Below, piece by piece: positions 1 through 5,376 of a stretch of 7,864 nucleotides of DNA. The position numbers were made by a program, and so were the translations under genes. The DNA comes from an uncultured Nitrospira sp. (lineage in GTDB: Bacteria > Nitrospirota > Nitrospiria > Nitrospirales > Nitrospiraceae), in assembly GCA_946479785.1 (NCBI GenBank), contig CAMLHQ010000118.1, positions 1 through 7,864 of the forward strand, read 5' to 3'. How positions within the stretch are numbered: position 1 is the stretch's first letter; each line of letters starts with the position of its first letter. The notes beneath the pieces were generated by a model. The model worked only from the letters and a program-made list of their open reading frames with translations, was not told the origin of the DNA and ran no database searches.

Positions 1-8
1 GGTTGTCT

Positions 9-533
9 TCACGCTGCCCGGAGCACAAGTTCCTCTAGCCGATCGTCGTCTGAAAGAAGAACGTTGTTCAGAAACAACGTGGGTGTGCTGTCGACTCCGC
101 TTCGTCGTCCGGACCTCACATCGCGCATCACGCGGGACGAGTACACTCGTCCATGCAGATCTTCTTTAAACCGTGAAACATTCAGACCGGCCATTTCAGC
201 ATAGGTATAAAGGTCCTCGGCTTCCAAGTCCTCCTGGTTTTCGAAAAGCAAATCGTGCATCGGCCAGAATCGGCCTTGATTTCCGGCCGCCTCTGCCGCC
301 TCCGCCGCCTGTTGGGCGAGCTGATGTTTTTCAACCAGAGGAAAATGTCGAAACACGAAACGCAGCTGATGCTCGAGACGACGGCGCAAGTCCTTTACTC
401 GTACAAAGGACTGACCGCAGTATGGACATTCAAAATCGCAATAGGCCACCACCGTTACCGGCGCGGAATCCGGTCCGATGACGTGATCGTCAGGCAACAA
501 ATTGATGACTTCTTGGCTCGGCTGGCGTTTCAT
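9..533 (-). CDS. DsbA-family thiol:disulfide oxidoreductase, cytoplasmic type
   Basis: A 174-aa thioredoxin-fold protein of the DsbA family, expected to make, break or isomerise disulfides or to detoxify oxidants. The redox motif C36-P-Y-C39 follows the typical first strand (VTVVAYCDFECPYC), and a further Cys sits at position 32. The helical insert spans about 65-130. The cis-proline loop is T150-P151-T followed by a hydrophobic strand (LFLNN), as expected for the family. No signal peptide or membrane segment is visible, so it probably acts in the cytoplasm, unlike classical periplasmic DsbA (about 200 aa with a leader). The same N-terminal pattern (DDHVIGPDSAPVTVVAYCDFECPYC) occurs in DsbA-like domains fused to or encoded near Na+/H+ antiporters. 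ATG 533 is the only start after an in-frame TGA at 549-551. Its ribosome site is weak. The class is secure; the substrate is unknown. Confidence 0.9.
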   Translation of the reverse strand: MKRQPSQEVINLLPDDHVIGPDSAPVTVVAYCDFECPYCGQSFVRVKDLRRRLEHQLRFVFRHFPLVEKHQLAQQAAEAAEAAGNQGRFWPMHDLLFENQEDLEAEDLYTYAEMAGLNVSRFKEDLHGRVYSSRVMRDVRSGRRSGVDSTPTLFLNNVLLSDDDRLEELVLRAA

Positions 534-544
534 ATGTGATCTGC

Positions 545-643
545 CTACTCAAGCCGCTTCATCGACAGTTGAAGCCAAGGTTTTGGTAAGGCTTTCGTCT
601 CTCGGCACTTTGCGCTCGTCCATCGTGCCGGTGCCTGAGACAT
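545..643 (-). CDS. possible 32-aa leader or decayed small ORF upstream of the DsbA-like gene
   Basis: An ATG at 643 is preceded by a good ribosome site (AAGGAG, then 7 nt) and opens a 32-codon frame that stops 11 nt before the DsbA-family start, a spacing compatible with translational coupling. The encoded peptide (MSQAPARWTSAKC...) has no recognisable similarity. A second, overlapping frame starting at ATG 623 encodes 24 residues (MDERKVPRDESLTKTLAS...) that look more protein-like but lack a ribosome site. This frame ends at TGA 551-549. Removing two bases near the first start would join the good ribosome site to the second frame, so this may be a frameshifted small gene. It may also be chance. 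Function unknown. Confidence 0.22.
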   Translation of the reverse strand: MSQAPARWTSAKCRETKALPKPWLQLSMKRLE

Positions 644-664
644 CGACGTCTCCTTCTCTATGTA

Positions 665-1459
665 CTATCGACGACCGGATTCGGAATATGAGCCTGCTTC
701 CATGCTTTCCTTGAACCGCTGCAGGTCTTCGGCAATTTGCAAATCGGGGTCCTCGCCAATCAGCTTGGCAATGGCAGTGCCGATCTTGCCGGCCGGCGGC
801 GCGTATTGGAGAGAAACCGTCAGTTTGGTCGCCTTCCCATCGGCCACCGGTTCAAATTTCACCGACCCCGTGTTGTCTACGTCGGCGCCGCTCAGCGATC
901 GCCAGCCGATGCGTTCGTTCTCGACGTCGTTGATGATTTCGGCATCCCATTCGACCGTTGGAACGCCCATCGAAGTCCTGATTACCCAATGAGATAGCCG
1001 CTCTGTGATGACCTCCACCGATTCAAGGTGACTCATAACACGCGGAAGATTGTCAAACGAGCGCCAGAAACCGTACAGATCACTCGGCGACCGATTGATC
1101 ACAATCGTTCGCATGATTTTTGTCGCCCCTCGAGAATGGACTTTGCGCCGTCCCAATCGATCGGTGTGTCGGTCACCGCTCATATCGATTCCCAAAGCAC
1201 CAAAGGCCGGGCAGTACCCACTGGCGGCTCGATATAGAAGACCGACGCCTGCCATTGCCAGGACCACGTTGAGAACAGACCGACGCCGCAAATAACCGGC
1301 AAGAAAGCCTGCGCCGGCAATCGCCGATACCAGACGTTGGACCTGGCCAATGTTTTTCTGATGATTCCAGTCTGCGGCTGCCCGCTCTTCATCCCAATCG
1401 AGATCTTGTGTGTTCGTACGATAGCGATATCGTTTTCGATGAGCTGATTTACGAGCCAT
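665..1459 (-). CDS. membrane-anchored SRPBCC protein with N-terminal DUF2892 domain
   Basis: A 264-aa fusion. A basic N-terminus (1-35, many Arg/Lys) leads into a DUF2892 (YgaP-type) membrane domain at about 35-92, with hydrophobic segments near 41-57 and 62-80 and the characteristic ending with GYCPAFGALGID. After a basic linker, residues 114-255 form an SRPBCC/START-like domain of the polyketide cyclase/dehydrase class. It starts with a strand (IMRTIVINRSPSDLYGFW), has the E-W-D-A-E-I-I centre and ends in a long helix (EDLQRFKESME). Such domains bind hydrophobic ligands; no ligand can be named. The C-terminal half is paralogous to the free SRPBCC protein at 3401-3850. The start is ATG 1459, 8 nt after a clean GGAGG. 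A TTG five codons upstream overlaps that ribosome site and is unlikely. The domain assignment is firm; the cellular role is unknown. Confidence 0.88.
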   Translation of the reverse strand: MARKSAHRKRYRYRTNTQDLDWDEERAAADWNHQKNIGQVQRLVSAIAGAGFLAGYLRRRSVLNVVLAMAGVGLLYRAASGYCPAFGALGIDMSGDRHTDRLGRRKVHSRGATKIMRTIVINRSPSDLYGFWRSFDNLPRVMSHLESVEVITERLSHWVIRTSMGVPTVEWDAEIINDVENERIGWRSLSGADVDNTGSVKFEPVADGKATKLTVSLQYAPPAGKIGTAIAKLIGEDPDLQIAEDLQRFKESMEAGSYSESGRR

Positions 1460-1467
1460 GGAATACC

Positions 1468-1472
1468 CCTCC
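1468..1472 (-). promoter_or_regulatory. ribosome binding site fixing the start of the DUF2892-SRPBCC gene
   Basis: GGAGG on the minus strand, 8 nt before ATG 1459. The competing upstream TTG (1474-1472) overlaps this site, which argues for the shorter, ATG-started protein. Confidence 0.75.
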
Positions 1473-1657
1473 AAGCTGATGTTTGCCAGCCTTCAGTTAA
1501 CTACGTCCGCTGTCTTCATCGCTTTTTGTGACTTAGCCTGTCGTGAGAAAGCGTCATCAGGGCACTGAACCTCGTCTCCACCGGGGCAGTGTCGTCTCTC
1601 AGTGGTCCAACCTGCCAGGAGCGACAAAGCATCAGTGCCATGACCTTGCTACACTGA

Positions 1658-2515
1658 TCATTGCCCCGGAGCGACATCCGGTGTGGCAATCTCCAACACG
1701 TACCCCTGATCGTCCATCAAGAGGACGACGTCTTGTCCTGGTTGAAGCCGCTCCAACTTTGTCAGTGGAGGACGAAACGGCACGACACGCTCCCGACCCT
1801 GCTCGAAAATTTTGAGCCGGCCCTCACCCCCGTCGGGACCGCTACGGGACGGTTGCTCGGCCCCCTTGAACACTGCACGCACCTGCTGGTGCGCACCCTT
1901 GATGCGTGCCTTATTGTTTTCAGCCGACTCATGCACGGCCTGTTTGCTGGCGAGCTGAGCATCGACTAACTGGCCGGTCTCGTCGGTCAAAAACAACAGG
2001 TCGGCACCAACCGGCATCGCGGTCAATTTACCCTTGGCCCGCTCTATGACCATGAAGGTTTTCACCCCTTGATCGGTTTCAATCACCGCCTTATCCAAGC
2101 CGACGGTCAGCGGTGTTTTGAGCCGCCCTCGCAGGACTTGATGGTGAGAGGCTTCATTGGGATGGTGGTAATCAACGATGGCATTATGATCGTTGAGCGT
2201 CACGACAATGGGATCGCCGGATTTGAATGTTTCGCCTTTCATCTCCGCCGATTTGAGCGGCACATACAGCGGCTGAACATTGCCGATGTCGATTTCCATT
2301 TCCTGGCTTCGGATGTTTTTGATGCGACCGATCACCATACGATTGCCGGGCAGATTGCTGCCAGTCGCTTCGCTGATGACCTGCTCCTTCTGATGTTCCG
2401 CGCTTTGCCGCTGTCCAGAACGGGAATCATTTGCCGCCTCAAGTAAGGAGGGCGCACTTATTGCCAATACAAGCACCAGGCTTCCGGTTATCATGGCCTT
2501 GTCAGTCCGACCCAT
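1658..2515 (-). CDS. secreted protein with three degenerate copies of a small beta-rich module
   Basis: A 285-aa exported protein that I do not recognise as a named family. Residues 1-28 form a Sec signal peptide (hydrophobic core ITGSLVLVLAISAP, likely cut near LEA/AN), followed by a polar, Gln/Ser/Glu-rich linker to about 58. The rest reads as three diverged repeats at about 60-116, 127-187 and 212-277. Each has a first strand (VIGRIKNI, VLRGRLKT, VRAVFKG), a central strand pair, and a closing turn plus hairpin (SGDPIVVTLNDHNAIVD, VGADLLFLTDETGQLVD, PGQDVVLLMDDQGYVLE). The pattern suggests small OB-like or SH3-like barrels. The same module appears once each in the secreted proteins at 2775-3284 and 4763-5071. 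The start ATG 2515 follows an AAGGGGG ribosome site at 5 nt. It is probably periplasmic. No catalytic residues or lipobox are evident. Export is likely; function is unknown. Confidence 0.82.
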   Translation of the reverse strand: MGRTDKAMITGSLVLVLAISAPSLLEAANDSRSGQRQSAEHQKEQVISEATGSNLPGNRMVIGRIKNIRSQEMEIDIGNVQPLYVPLKSAEMKGETFKSGDPIVVTLNDHNAIVDYHHPNEASHHQVLRGRLKTPLTVGLDKAVIETDQGVKTFMVIERAKGKLTAMPVGADLLFLTDETGQLVDAQLASKQAVHESAENNKARIKGAHQQVRAVFKGAEQPSRSGPDGGEGRLKIFEQGRERVVPFRPPLTKLERLQPGQDVVLLMDDQGYVLEIATPDVAPGQ

Positions 2516-2720
2516 ACATACCCCCTTGTTGAATTGACCAAGACGAATCTCACCGGATGAGTGAGCAAGTGTCGGACCATAGTGGCGAGCATCACTTGAG
2601 CAAGAATTGCGAATGCCGCCGTGGATGGATCTGAACTCCTCGTCTCAATGCGTGCCAGCAAGACAAGCTGTCTCCAGCCGGACAGGATGCGCCGGACCGC
2701 TGAACGGTCGATTCAAACGG

Positions 2721-2738
2721 CACACGCAAGAGCGTGTG
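2721..2738 (-). terminator. perfect 7-bp hairpin downstream of the 2775-3284 gene
   Basis: CACACGC-(4 nt)-GCGTGTG forms a perfect stem 37 nt after the stop of the upstream minus-strand gene. On that strand it is followed by CCGTTTGAA, a poor U-run, so it would be a weak intrinsic terminator at best. An overlapping palindrome (TGTGAA-CT-TTCACA, 2735-2748) shares bases with the stem, so the two hairpins exclude each other. The surrounding 259-bp gap (2516-2774) shows no convincing gene. It also holds a 5-bp hairpin (GACCG/CGGTC, 2695-2709). Confidence 0.35.
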
Positions 2739-2774
2739 AACTTTCACAGTGACGGATCTACTCAAGCAATGCGG

Positions 2775-3284
2775 TTACCGCTCCTGGGACGCTTCCTTAT
2801 GAATAGCGACGGCCCGGCCCTGTCCAGTGATAGTCCCTGTAATCATGTCGCCTGGACGCACATCCCGATCTCCCGCCGTCCCCGCATCCACCGACATCGT
2901 TGTCTCTTTCCCCTTGGAGTCTTCAACGACGATCGCCTTAAGAGTCGCCTGTTTCACCTCACCTCGTACAACTCGCATTCCGGACGCTTGTCCAGGAATC
3001 ACACTGGGATCGGCCAAGCCTGAGTCTTGATGACCCTTGCCCTTTGTATCGGCAACTGCGGCATTCCGGGCGCCGCCCTGCAATTTTCCTTCGACGCGAT
3101 AGTTGGGCCCTTGTCCCTGCTGCCCGAGCCGACTGTCTCGAATGGCTTCGCGCCGCTGCGCGTCTTGCGCCTCATCCTGCAGGCGAGGATCTCCTTGAGG
3201 TAAAATGGCATCCTGTCCGAGGACCGGGAACGCTTGAATGAACGACCACAAGACCAAACAACCGACGAGCCGTGTTGCAATCAT
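2775..3284 (-). CDS. secreted protein with one C-terminal beta-rich module
   Basis: A 169-aa exported protein of unknown family. A signal peptide covers about 1-23 (LVGCLVLWSFIQAFPVLG, cut near VLGQ-DA). Residues 25-100 are polar and probably disordered, rich in Gln, Asp, Arg and Gly. The C-terminal 104-163 is a compact module: RVVRGEVKQ strand, KAIVVEDSKGKET hairpin, SVD strand, then the VRPGDMITGTIT closing turn. It aligns with the single module of the protein at 4763-5071: both carry D-x-x-G-K-E-T, a following V-D and a GD turn. It also aligns more loosely with the three repeats of the neighbour at 1658-2515. The start ATG 3284 sits 5 nt after a near-perfect AAGGAGG. Location is probably the periplasm. 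No enzyme motif is seen; function is unknown. Confidence 0.82.
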   Translation of the reverse strand: MIATRLVGCLVLWSFIQAFPVLGQDAILPQGDPRLQDEAQDAQRREAIRDSRLGQQGQGPNYRVEGKLQGGARNAAVADTKGKGHQDSGLADPSVIPGQASGMRVVRGEVKQATLKAIVVEDSKGKETTMSVDAGTAGDRDVRPGDMITGTITGQGRAVAIHKEASQER

Positions 3285-3332
3285 TCGTTCCTCCTTTCTC
3301 TCTGCTTTACAAACCAGCCTTTCAGAATTTAG

Positions 3333-3371
3333 CCGGATGCGAAAGCGCTTCTGTTTGCTCCTCGCATCCGG
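3333..3371. repeat. 10-bp perfect inverted repeat between two genes
   Basis: CCGGATGCGA (3333-3342) and TCGCATCCGG (3362-3371) form a perfect 10-bp stem around a 19-nt loop that itself contains the palindrome AAGCGCTT. It lies in the 116-bp gap between the SRPBCC gene (stop 3401) and the secreted-protein gene (start 3284), both on the minus strand. On that strand it is followed by CTAAATTCT, not a real U-run. It could be a terminator, an mRNA-processing or stability hairpin, a REP-like element or an operator. No second copy was seen in this window. Confidence 0.65.
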
Positions 3372-3400
3372 GCATTTCGCACGACAGCGGTCACGGTTCC

Positions 3401-3850
3401 CTATTTGATGGTGCCTCTCCAGGCTCCGGTTTCCTGACCCCGCGTTTCTATATAAGTTTTGAATCGCTCAAGATCTCCCTGGATTCTTTGAGTGACAACG
3501 CCAAGGGCATCTCCGGCATTCTCGATGAAACCTTTGGGGTCATATTCCAGCTGCAGCATGATCTTGGACTTGGCATCAGACAAGCGATGAAAGGTGACAA
3601 CGCCCCCGTTCCACGCACCTTCTCGGCTCGTCCAGGCAATACGCTGGTCGGGAACTTGCTCTGTGATCTCGGCATTCCATTCTTTTTCTTTGCCGCCGAT
3701 TTCGGCTTTCCAATGCAGGTGCTTGTCATCAATTTGTTTTACCTGCTTCACACCTTCCATAAAACGTGGGAACTCTTCAAACTGAGTCCATTGGTTGTAG
3801 GCGGCTCGGACCGGCACATTGATTTCGATCGATTTTTCGATAACTGACAT
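3401..3850 (-). CDS. SRPBCC family protein (cyclase/dehydrase type)
   Basis: A 149-aa single-domain SRPBCC/START-like protein of the polyketide cyclase/dehydrase (COG5637-like) class. The first strand (SVIEKSIEINVPVRAAYNQW) is followed by the family's FEEFPRFMEGV segment, the KEKEWNAEI strand with Trp58-Asn-Ala-Glu, the RIAWTSREG strand, and a long C-terminal helix (VVTQRIQGDLERFKTYIE). The length is normal for the family. There is no signal or membrane segment, so it is probably cytosolic and binds a hydrophobic ligand that cannot be named here. It is paralogous to the C-terminal half of the DUF2892 fusion at 665-1459, so the cluster carries a soluble and a membrane-tethered version. The start ATG 3850 follows AAGGAGG at 7 nt. 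Family call is confident; role unknown. Confidence 0.9.
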   Translation of the reverse strand: MSVIEKSIEINVPVRAAYNQWTQFEEFPRFMEGVKQVKQIDDKHLHWKAEIGGKEKEWNAEITEQVPDQRIAWTSREGAWNGGVVTFHRLSDAKSKIMLQLEYDPKGFIENAGDALGVVTQRIQGDLERFKTYIETRGQETGAWRGTIK

Positions 3851-3904
3851 GGTGATCCTCCTTTATCGTTGACGTTGCTGTCGGATTGACTGCCATCACG
3901 ATAG

Positions 3905-4150
3905 TCATTGCTCGTACTTCTCAACCATCTCCGGCGGACGCATATGAGCCTTATCCGGATCTTGACCCACCGTCCGCAGCGCGCGACGTTGCCGTAAAAG
4001 ATCCCAACACTGATCGAGTTCCACTTGAACTCCGCGCAACCTCGCGCGATCATCCTCCGATAAGGAATCTTGGCCTTGCAGACGGTGCTCTTGCGACACT
4101 AACTCCTCGATGTGTTGTAGCACCGTTCGATCCGTCGTCTGATTGTCCAT
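3905..4150 (-). CDS. DUF2630 family protein
   Basis: An 81-aa, mostly helical, charged protein matching the DUF2630 pattern. It has an N-terminal helix with HIEELVSQEHRL (13-24), a short acidic linker (LSEDDRARL), then the family signature LDQCWDLLRQRRALR (45-59) and a closing G-x-DPDKAHMRPPEMVEKY segment. The length equals the family norm, so it looks intact. It is probably cytosolic, and the two predicted helices may form a coiled-coil hairpin. No biochemical function is known to me. It lies 54 bp upstream of the SRPBCC gene on the same strand and may be co-transcribed with it. The start ATG 4150 follows a GAGGAG ribosome site. Confidence 0.88.
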   Translation of the reverse strand: MDNQTTDRTVLQHIEELVSQEHRLQGQDSLSEDDRARLRGVQVELDQCWDLLRQRRALRTVGQDPDKAHMRPPEMVEKYEQ

Positions 4151-4189
4151 ATCTCTGTTCTCCTCGGTCTCCCGACTGTCCGTTGACGC

Positions 4190-4495
4190 TCATAAGGCCC
4201 GGTGGAAAGCCGTTAGCGCCTTTTTCTCTTCCTGATCAAGCTTGAGACCACCGGCGAGGTTGAAAAACTCCACTGTGTCTTCGAGGGTTGGGAGGCGGCC
4301 GTCGTGAAAGTAGGGTGGAGAATCTTTGATGCCTCTCAATACGAAGGTTTTGATCGGTCCATCCGCCGCGGCGCCGAACCGTTCGAGATGCAGATCATGC
4401 ATCTGATGATCAGTATACGAAGGCGGCAGGTGGCAAACGACGCATCTGCTTGCATGAAAGAGCGGTAGCTCTCGGCTCACTTGGATCCTCAGCAC
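4190..4495 (-). pseudogene. 5'-truncated di-heme cytochrome c peroxidase (MauG/CCP) remnant
   Basis: About 100 codons matching only the C-terminal heme domain of the MauG/bacterial cytochrome c peroxidase family, whose members are usually over 300 aa and periplasmic. Visible are a heme-binding CVVCH (18-22), the TDHQMHDL segment with a possible Met axial ligand, and the hallmark IKTFVLRGIKDSPPYFHDGRLPTLEDTVEFFNL stretch. The second heme domain, the peroxidase active-site region and the signal peptide are missing. The only available start is a GTG with no ribosome site, and an in-frame TAG lies four codons upstream of it. Without a leader, heme could not be attached. The 3' end looks intact and well conserved, so the deletion may be recent. 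A short functional cytochrome is unlikely. Only the call of truncation depends on the family's usual length. Confidence 0.8.
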
Positions 4496-4762
4496 TATAT
4501 TTTATGCACTATGGTCGATGCCTAGGCGACGTACGACTAGCAAATGCCCGAGAAAAGATGACTGAAAAGGAGAGTCCCATTCATGCTCACGGAGCAGGAG
4601 CAACAAACGATAGAAGACAACGGTGAAGTGTGATGTGAGAACCGTCGCGCAACAGCCGGCAAGGGGTCTTACCAGTCTCTCCGCGGTCCAGACCGTGATA
4701 TCCAGAATTGAATAGCGTGTTTCATCCACACAGTCTGTCTCTATCAACCAAGGAGGTCCGTC
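4496..4762. other. divergent intergenic region with no convincing gene
   Basis: This 267-bp gap separates the truncated peroxidase (minus) from the secreted-protein gene (plus) and must carry the promoter of the latter, although I see no clear -35/-10 pair. It contains an 8-bp palindrome GCCTAGGC (4520-4527) and AT-rich sequence at 4495-4506. A 16-codon plus-strand ORF (4583-4633, MLTEQEQQTIEDNGEV) is preceded by AAAAGGAG at about 10 nt; it may be a decayed or tiny gene. The end of the peroxidase homology at about 4495 marks a likely deletion junction. Confidence 0.4.
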
Positions 4763-5071
4763 ATGAGGTACGTGTTGTTGTCATTCATCGCTGCAACCAT
4801 CTTATTCGGCTTCGGGTTTGCGCAAGCTGCCAATCCCATGGCCGATAAGGAGGCAAAGCCCACGATCGGCGAACGCCTGACCAAGGACGCGGTGAAAGGT
4901 ACTTTGATGAAAATGGATGGAGAGTATTACTGGATCAAAGATAACGACGGTAAAGAGACAAAGATCCATGTCGACAAGAGCACCAAACTGGATAAAGTCG
5001 CGGTGGGAGATCACGTTAAGGCTTATATAACCGACAAGGGACATACCACAACGCTTCAACGCGCAGAGTAA
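4763..5071 (+). CDS. small secreted single-module protein
   Basis: A 102-aa exported protein. Signal peptide about 1-22 (VLLSFIAATILFGFGFAQA, cut near AQA-AN). After a short polar linker, residues 43-99 form one beta-rich module: AVKGTLMKM strand, YYWIKDNDGKETKIHVD hairpin and strand, then VAVGDHVKAYIT closing turn and TTTLQ strand. It resembles the C-terminal module of the secreted protein at 2775-3284, sharing D-x-x-GKET, the following V-D and the GD turn. It resembles more weakly the three repeats in 1658-2515. Probably a periplasmic OB-like or SH3-like barrel; ligand and function are unknown. The start ATG follows a perfect AAGGAGG at 6 nt. The next gene downstream (DUF6496) begins 77 bp after its stop on the same strand. 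Confidence 0.85.
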   Translation: MRYVLLSFIAATILFGFGFAQAANPMADKEAKPTIGERLTKDAVKGTLMKMDGEYYWIKDNDGKETKIHVDKSTKLDKVAVGDHVKAYITDKGHTTTLQRAE

Positions 5072-5148
5072 GGCGCGTCGACATCTGCCAGTGCGGACGG
5101 GTCTTATCTGCGAATGCCTGCTGCAGCGAAGAGGAGGTACTGGAGAAT

Positions 5149-5322
5149 ATGGCGCGATATGGAAAAGGCGCACAGCGCTCCGTTAAACGGGCGATGCATA
5201 AACGGAAAAAAGGCAGTTTAAAAAGCGGTAGGAGTCGGAAGAAGGTAAAGAGTAGAAAGCAGGCCATTGCCATCGGGCTTTCAGAAGCCAGACGCAGAGG
5301 GGATAAGGTACCAGCAAAGTGA
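5149..5322 (+). CDS. small basic DUF6496-type protein
   Basis: A 57-aa, strongly basic protein (about one third Lys/Arg). The central and C-terminal part contains the signature KKVKSRKQAIAIGLSEARRRGDKVP, which I recognise from small bacterial DUF6496-type proteins; the N-terminal RSVKRAMHKRKKGSLKSG also fits. The charge suggests nucleic-acid binding, but no function is established to my knowledge. ATG 5149 has a close TGGAG and a stronger GAGGAGG 11 nt upstream. It lies 77 bp after the secreted-protein gene and 39 bp before the MscS-type channel, so the three plus-strand genes may form one transcription unit. The gene is short and easily missed by automatic callers, but the signature makes it convincing. 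Confidence 0.83.
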   Translation: MARYGKGAQRSVKRAMHKRKKGSLKSGRSRKKVKSRKQAIAIGLSEARRRGDKVPAK

Positions 5323-5357
5323 GGCCGGCAGAGGCGGGCAGAAGGTGAGGAGACGTC

Positions 5358-5376
5358 AGGCGTGAGGCGTGAGGCG
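5358..5376 (+). repeat. short tandem repeat (AGGCGTG) over the channel start codon
   Basis: Two full copies of the 7-bp unit AGGCGTG plus a partial third overlap the GTG start at 5362. Because 7 is not a multiple of 3, gain or loss of a unit would change which GTG is in frame. With only about 2.7 copies, slippage is possible but not shown. Confidence 0.6.

Noticed and set aside
1474..1474. TTG start giving a five-residue longer DUF2892-SRPBCC protein
   Set aside because: The TTG overlaps the GGAGG that serves the ATG at 1459, and no other ribosome site precedes it.
1561..1639. 8-bp inverted repeat GGCACTGA/TCAGTGCC with a 63-nt loop
   Set aside because: A stem this short with such a long loop is expected by chance in a region of this size.
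1516..1641. A 41-codon minus-strand ORF between the triple-module gene and the DUF2892-SRPBCC gene
   Set aside because: The AAGG upstream is only 2 nt from the ATG, the peptide (MALMLCRSWQVGP...) resembles nothing known to me, and an ORF of this length is expected by chance.
2735..2748. CRP-like operator TGTGA...TCACA
   Set aside because: The half-sites are separated by 4 bp instead of 6, and the position is downstream of one gene and over 200 bp from the next start.
2607..3023. Long plus-strand ORF of 138 codons
   Set aside because: It lies antisense to the well-supported secreted-protein gene at 2775-3284, and its product has no recognisable domain.
3272..3847. Plus-strand ORF of 191 codons
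   Set aside because: It is an antisense shadow of the SRPBCC gene at 3401-3850, which has a perfect ribosome site and clear family motifs.
4502..4747. Minus-strand 81-codon ORF upstream of the peroxidase remnant
   Set aside because: It shows no cytochrome or other family motif, has no ribosome site, and lies in the promoter and leader region of the divergent gene.
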